Shown one piece after another: positions 61,087 through 64,000 of a stretch of DNA of 64,000 nucleotides. The position numbers and the translations under genes were made by a program. Numbering within the stretch: the first letter of the stretch is position 1; every line of letters starts with the position of its first letter. Where the stretch lies: NCBI RefSeq assembly GCF_000010425.1, contig NC_008618.1, forward strand, positions 427,946-491,945, in the 5' to 3' direction. The notes under the pieces were generated by a model. The model was not told where the DNA came from, searched no databases, and saw only the letters and a list, made by a program, of their open reading frames with translations. Source of the stretch: Bifidobacterium adolescentis ATCC 15703 (GTDB lineage: Bacteria; Actinomycetota; Actinomycetes; Actinomycetales; Bifidobacteriaceae).

Positions 61087-61752
61087 ATGGAGCACGATAG
61101 TAGCCGCAGTGGCTATCACGAACCCGAGCCCGGACTTGCCGGGCGTGAAGACGAGGAGGATTGGGGCGACGATTTCCCCAAAACCTTCTCTGTGAATCTG
61201 ATTTGGGCGCAGGCCTGTGACAAGGAAGGTCACGACGGTGCCATTGGATTCGAAGGCGGCATGCCATGGCATCTGCCTGAGGATATGAGGCATTTCACGG
61301 AGCTGACCGTCTCCCATCCGGTCATCATGGGCCGCAAGACGTGGGAGTCGCTAAGCCCGAAGTTCCGTCCGCTGCCCAACCGCGACAACATCGTCATCTC
61401 GCATGACCCGTCCTATTTCGCGCCGGGCGCCACCGTGGTGGATTCGCTGGATGACGCGTTGGATCTGGCCCGTCAGGAGGCCATTCCGGATGACGGCTTG
61501 GACCGCAGTGAAATCTGGGTCATCGGCGGAGCCAAAGTATTCGAGGAAGCGATGCCATTCGCCGACAAGGCGTATGTGACGCAGATCAGCATGCACGTGA
61601 ACGCCGACACCTACGCGCCCGATATCCACGCATTGGTGGAATCCGGAGCATGGCGCGTGGCCGAGGAAGGCACGTGGCAGAAGGCGCGGAAAGGAAACGA
61701 CCAAGTCGAAGGCTTCCGTTTCGTGACGTACGAAAGAAACCACGAGGAGTAA
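61087..61752 (+). CDS. folA: Dihydrofolate reductase with N-terminal extension
   Basis: 221 residues; the DHFR core starts near residue 34 (TFSVNLIWAQA) after an acidic extension (residues 1-33, EPEPGLAGREDEED). Core motifs: IGFEGGMPWHLPEDMRHF (active-site acid), VIMGRKTWESL, and IWVIGGAKVFEEAM. It recycles dihydrofolate made by ThyA. ATG at 61087 follows AAGGAGTGAGTGAA; GTG at 61078 is in frame but overlaps the ribosome-binding site. The phosphatase gene follows after 6 bases. Confidence 0.95.
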   Translation: MEHDSSRSGYHEPEPGLAGREDEEDWGDDFPKTFSVNLIWAQACDKEGHDGAIGFEGGMPWHLPEDMRHFTELTVSHPVIMGRKTWESLSPKFRPLPNRDNIVISHDPSYFAPGATVVDSLDDALDLARQEAIPDDGLDRSEIWVIGGAKVFEEAMPFADKAYVTQISMHVNADTYAPDIHALVESGAWRVAEEGTWQKARKGNDQVEGFRFVTYERNHEE

Positions 61753-61758
61753 CTTTTC

Positions 61759-62262
61759 ATGTATACCGTGATGACCGTGTGCACGGGCAACATCTGCCGT
61801 TCACCCATGGCTGAAATCATTCTGCGCGCCGAATTCGAGCGCCGCGGCTTGGCTGACAAGGTCAACGTCGAATCCAGCGGCGTCAGCGACGAGGAATACG
61901 GCAATCCGATCGACCGCCGTGCCGTCAAGGTACTTAAGGAACGCGGCTACGAGCTGCCATCGCACCATTTCGCGCATCGCATCACGCGCGACGAAATCGA
62001 ACGCACCGACCTGTTCCTGCCGATGACCGCCTCGCACATGCGCGCGCTGCTCCGTCAGCTGCCGCAAGCCAAGCGCAGCGAAGTGCACATGTACCGCAGC
62101 TTCGACCCGAATCTGCCGAAGCCGGCCGCGGGACGTGAGGACAGCATCGATCTGGTGGATCCGTGGTACGGTGGTCCGCGCGAATTCGAAGTGGCGATCG
62201 ACCAAATCGAAGAGGTGGCGCCATATATCGTCGATTGGGTCGAACAGCAGTTGCAGAACTGA
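61759..62262 (+). CDS. Low-molecular-weight protein tyrosine phosphatase
   Basis: 167 residues. The signature C-x5-R-S loop is Cys8-Arg14 (VCTGNICRSPMAE), and the general-acid Asp is in DLVDPWYGGPREF. LMW-PTPs remove phosphate from tyrosines, often on polysaccharide-export kinases, or are arsenate reductases; the DPWYGG acid loop favours the phosphatase. CGAGGAG precedes the ATG at a short distance. It ends the thyA-folA run. Confidence 0.94.
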   Translation: MYTVMTVCTGNICRSPMAEIILRAEFERRGLADKVNVESSGVSDEEYGNPIDRRAVKVLKERGYELPSHHFAHRITRDEIERTDLFLPMTASHMRALLRQLPQAKRSEVHMYRSFDPNLPKPAAGREDSIDLVDPWYGGPREFEVAIDQIEEVAPYIVDWVEQQLQN

Positions 62263-62716
62263 TTTTTTATTGCGATTGCGGCATGCTTGATGGTTTCAAG
62301 CGTGCCGCTTTTGTTTTTTGCGATTTATTGCGATTTTTTTTTGGGGGGGGGGCTGGCTGTGTTGTGAAGTTGCGATTTTTCTGATGTTGCGGTGTTTGGT
62401 GGGATTGAATATACGGCGTTTTTGCGATGTTGCGATTGCGGGGTGTCCGGTGGAGGCCGGCATATGCGTTGCAAGGCACACTCAAGGCCGTTCGGCCGAG
62501 CTTACGGCCTTGCAACGCATATGCCGGCCTCCACCTCGTTTTTATTGGCAGGTTGCGATGTTGCTTCGTTCTGTGGGTAAGTTGCGTTTTTTGATTTTTG
62601 TGGGGCGCCTCGTTTTTGTGGGCAAGTTATGTCTTGACGGTTGGGAAGCGTGGATTGGCGTGGGAGGGGAGAGTGAGGGTAAAAGAAAAACCCCGGCGGA
62701 TTGGGCTGGGGTTTGG
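62263..62716. other. AT-rich gene-free stretch with octamer copies and T9-G10 tract
   Basis: No gene is supported in the 454 bases to the tRNA. It holds five copies of TTGCGATT (62270, 62319, 62329, 62370, 62430), a homopolymer run of nine T and ten G (62334-62352), and hairpin copy B (62450-62534). Its composition contrasts with the GC-rich genes on both sides. Confidence 0.7.
62450..62534. repeat. Long hairpin element, copy B
   Basis: A 27-bp perfect stem (62450-62476 with 62508-62534) closes a 31-base loop. Its 44-base core (62475-62518) matches copy A at 60046-60089 with two differences. The arms differ from copy A in sequence and length but still pair perfectly, so the fold, not the sequence, is kept. 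Confidence 0.85.
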
Positions 62717-62793
62717 TGGCGACCACGGCCGGACTTGAACCGGTGACCTCCGCCGTGACAGGGCGGCGCTCTAACCAACTGAGCTACGCGGCC
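62717..62793 (-). tRNA. tRNA-Asp (anticodon GTC)
   Basis: 77 bases on the minus strand including an encoded CCA. Acceptor GGCCGCG pairs with CGTGGTC (two G-T), discriminator G. The anticodon loop CTGTCAC gives GTC. D-loop AGTTGGTTAGAG and T-loop TTCAAGT are normal. Confidence 0.96.
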
Positions 62794-62920
62794 GTTGTTT
62801 CAGTCTTGCGACTGACAACAGATAGAAATACTACGACAAAATCGCAATTATGCAAAACTGCGGCGTGTCACGGTGTGTTGGGCGTGGCGCGCCGCGGTTT
62901 CGCGGGAAAGGAGACGAATC

Positions 62921-63931
62921 TCAGTCGGTCTGCTTCCAGGTGTCGACGTCGATGTGGTGCTCCGGGTTGGCCTGCCATGCGTCCCAAGCGGACTTCACAA
63001 TGTCCTCGACATTGTACTTGGCGTGCCAGCCCATCTCCTCGTTGATGCGCTTCGGGGAGCCGATCAGGTGCGGCGGATCACCGGCGCGGCGGCCCATGAC
63101 GGTCTCCTTGAACGGCAGACCGGTGACCTTCTTGACCTCATCGACGATCTGGCGCACGGAGGTGCCCTCGCCGGTGCCGACGTTGAACGCGTCATACTTT
63201 CGCTCGTCGCGGTCCAGATACTTCAGCGCGGCGATATGCGCGTCGGCCAGATCGGACACGTGGATGTAGTCGCGCACGCAGGTGCCGTCCGGAGTCGGGT
63301 AGTCGTCGCCGAAGATCGCCGGGGCCTTGCCCTTCTTCAGACGGTCGAACAGCATCGGGATGAGGTTCAGGATAGCCGGATCCTCAAGTTCCACCGGGCC
63401 GCAGCCGGCCACGTTGAAGTAACGCAGGCCGCAGAAGCGGATGCCATACGGTTCCTCGCAGGCGCGGGCCATCCACTCGCCGAACAGCTTGGTCTGGCCG
63501 TACGGGTTGATCGGCAGCATCGGCACGACGTCTTCCGGCACCACATCGACCGGCGGCACGCCGTAGGTGGCGGCGGAGGAGGAGAAGACGAGCTTCTTGG
63601 CGCCGGAATCGCGCATGCCGATCAGCACGTTGAGCATGCCGTTGAGGTTCTGCTGGTAGTACCACAGCGGCTTCTCGACGGATTCGCCGACCTGCTTGCG
63701 GGCCGCGAAATGAATCACGGAATCGACGCCTTCGGCCTTCATGATCTCCGCGAGGCGCTCGCCGGCGCCCGGAGCGGCGATGTCCATGCCGTACAGGCGG
63801 GAGCCTTCGATGCGGGTGGGCTTGCCGTAGCTCAGATCGTCGACGACGACAACCTTTTCGCCGGCCTGATGAAGTGCGTGAACGACGTGGGCGCCGATGT
63901 ATCCGCACCCACCAGTGACGAGAACTGTCAT
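62921..63931 (-). CDS. galE: UDP-glucose 4-epimerase
   Basis: 336 residues. Interconverts UDP-galactose and UDP-glucose (Leloir pathway and exopolysaccharide precursors). N-terminal NAD fold TVLVTGGCGYIGAHVVHAL; catalytic SSSAATYG serine and the YxxxK of NPYGQTKLFGEWM; C-terminal FNVGTGEGTSVRQIVD. ATG at 63931 follows GGAAAGGCCAGAAC; upstream in-frame sequence to 63991 is the leader. Function with Pgm (29.9 kb) in galactose and lacto-N-biose use is likely. Confidence 0.97.
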   Translation of the reverse strand: MTVLVTGGCGYIGAHVVHALHQAGEKVVVVDDLSYGKPTRIEGSRLYGMDIAAPGAGERLAEIMKAEGVDSVIHFAARKQVGESVEKPLWYYQQNLNGMLNVLIGMRDSGAKKLVFSSSAATYGVPPVDVVPEDVVPMLPINPYGQTKLFGEWMARACEEPYGIRFCGLRYFNVAGCGPVELEDPAILNLIPMLFDRLKKGKAPAIFGDDYPTPDGTCVRDYIHVSDLADAHIAALKYLDRDERKYDAFNVGTGEGTSVRQIVDEVKKVTGLPFKETVMGRRAGDPPHLIGSPKRINEEMGWHAKYNVEDIVKSAWDAWQANPEHHIDVDTWKQTD

Positions 63932-63957
63932 GTTCTGGCCTTTCCTTCGAATGAGCA

Positions 63958-63988
63958 GTGAAATGCAACAGTTGGTGAAAATGTCAAC
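63958..63988 (-). promoter_or_regulatory. Direct repeat in the galE leader
   Basis: GTGAAATGCAAC (63958-63969) and GTGAAAATGTCAAC (63975-63988) are near-identical repeats, 17 bp apart. On the minus strand the second contains TTGACA (63987-63982), a good -35, though no clear -10 follows. The repeat is a possible regulator site. Confidence 0.35.
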
Positions 63989-64000
63989 CATTGTTCACTT

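Noticed and set aside
62263-62716. Small protein genes in the AT-rich gap
   Set aside because: Frames of 60-140 codons exist but run through the hairpin and homopolymer tract, lack ribosome-binding sites and show no codon bias.

Overview
The window reads as chromosome of a Bifidobacterium (Actinomycetota). Base composition is high-GC with a strong G/C third-position bias. The protein set is bifidobacterial in character: an actinobacterial RpoA start, zinc-type S14, a tiny bS22 ribosomal protein, short-form adenylate kinase, a DUF2530 protein, oleate hydratase, a bifunctional RibF, and a glucose-type EIIBCA PTS permease with its antiterminator. I cannot fix the species from sequence alone.

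Layout. 1-9.8 kb is the 3' two-thirds of the S10-spc-alpha ribosomal superoperon (rpsQ end, rplN to rplO, secY, adk, infA, rpmJ, rpsM, rpsK, rpoA, rplQ), followed by truA. 10.9-14.1 kb holds a circularly permuted ATP-grasp/alpha-E fusion with a transglutaminase-like protein, a widespread pair with no established function. 14.1-22.4 kb has tRNA-Ser(CGA), a lipoprotein, then nusA, infB, rbfA, truB and ribF. 22.4-31.6 kb carries radA, an anchored protein, bS22, rpiA, an RNase H with a long tail, an AgrC/LytTR-type two-component pair and pgm. 31.7-34.9 kb is a PTS permease with a leader RAT/terminator switch and its BglG/LicT antiterminator. 34.9-37.9 kb has a diacylglycerol-kinase-like lipid kinase, serS and tRNA-Ser(UGA). 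37.9-42.8 kb is a PspC-centred envelope-stress module (NarL-type regulator, PspC-fused kinase, divergent PspC membrane protein plus partner). 42.7-50.2 kb has a membrane alpha/beta hydrolase, an MFS exporter flanked by 52-bp repeats, tRNA-Pro, lysS, a menA-like prenyltransferase and gpmA. 50.4-59.9 kb has oleate hydratase, phoU, a SenX3/PhoR-like kinase that has lost its phospho-acceptor histidine, DUF2530, serC, two secreted cell-wall hydrolases (CHAP and NlpC/P60), a tandem universal stress protein and OsmC. 60-64 kb has thyA, folA, a low-molecular-weight tyrosine phosphatase, tRNA-Asp and galE; two copies of a long covarying hairpin flank the thyA-folA-phosphatase block.

How the genes work together. 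Most of the window is core: translation (ribosomal proteins, IF1, IF2, RbfA, TruA, TruB, SerRS, LysRS, four tRNAs), transcription (RpoA, NusA) and central carbon metabolism (Pgm, GpmA, RpiA, GalE, PTS). The accessory interest lies in the ATP-grasp/transglutaminase pair, the PspC module with phased TTCAG repeats in its divergent promoter region, the degenerate phosphate-type kinase, and three classes of non-coding repeat: covarying hairpins, the 52-bp units, and an intergenic octamer TTGCGATT. Several genes (thyA, gpmA, lysS, serS, truA, serC, menA) have a -10-like hexamer 7-8 bases before the start codon, which suggests leaderless transcripts. All counts and positions were made by eye.
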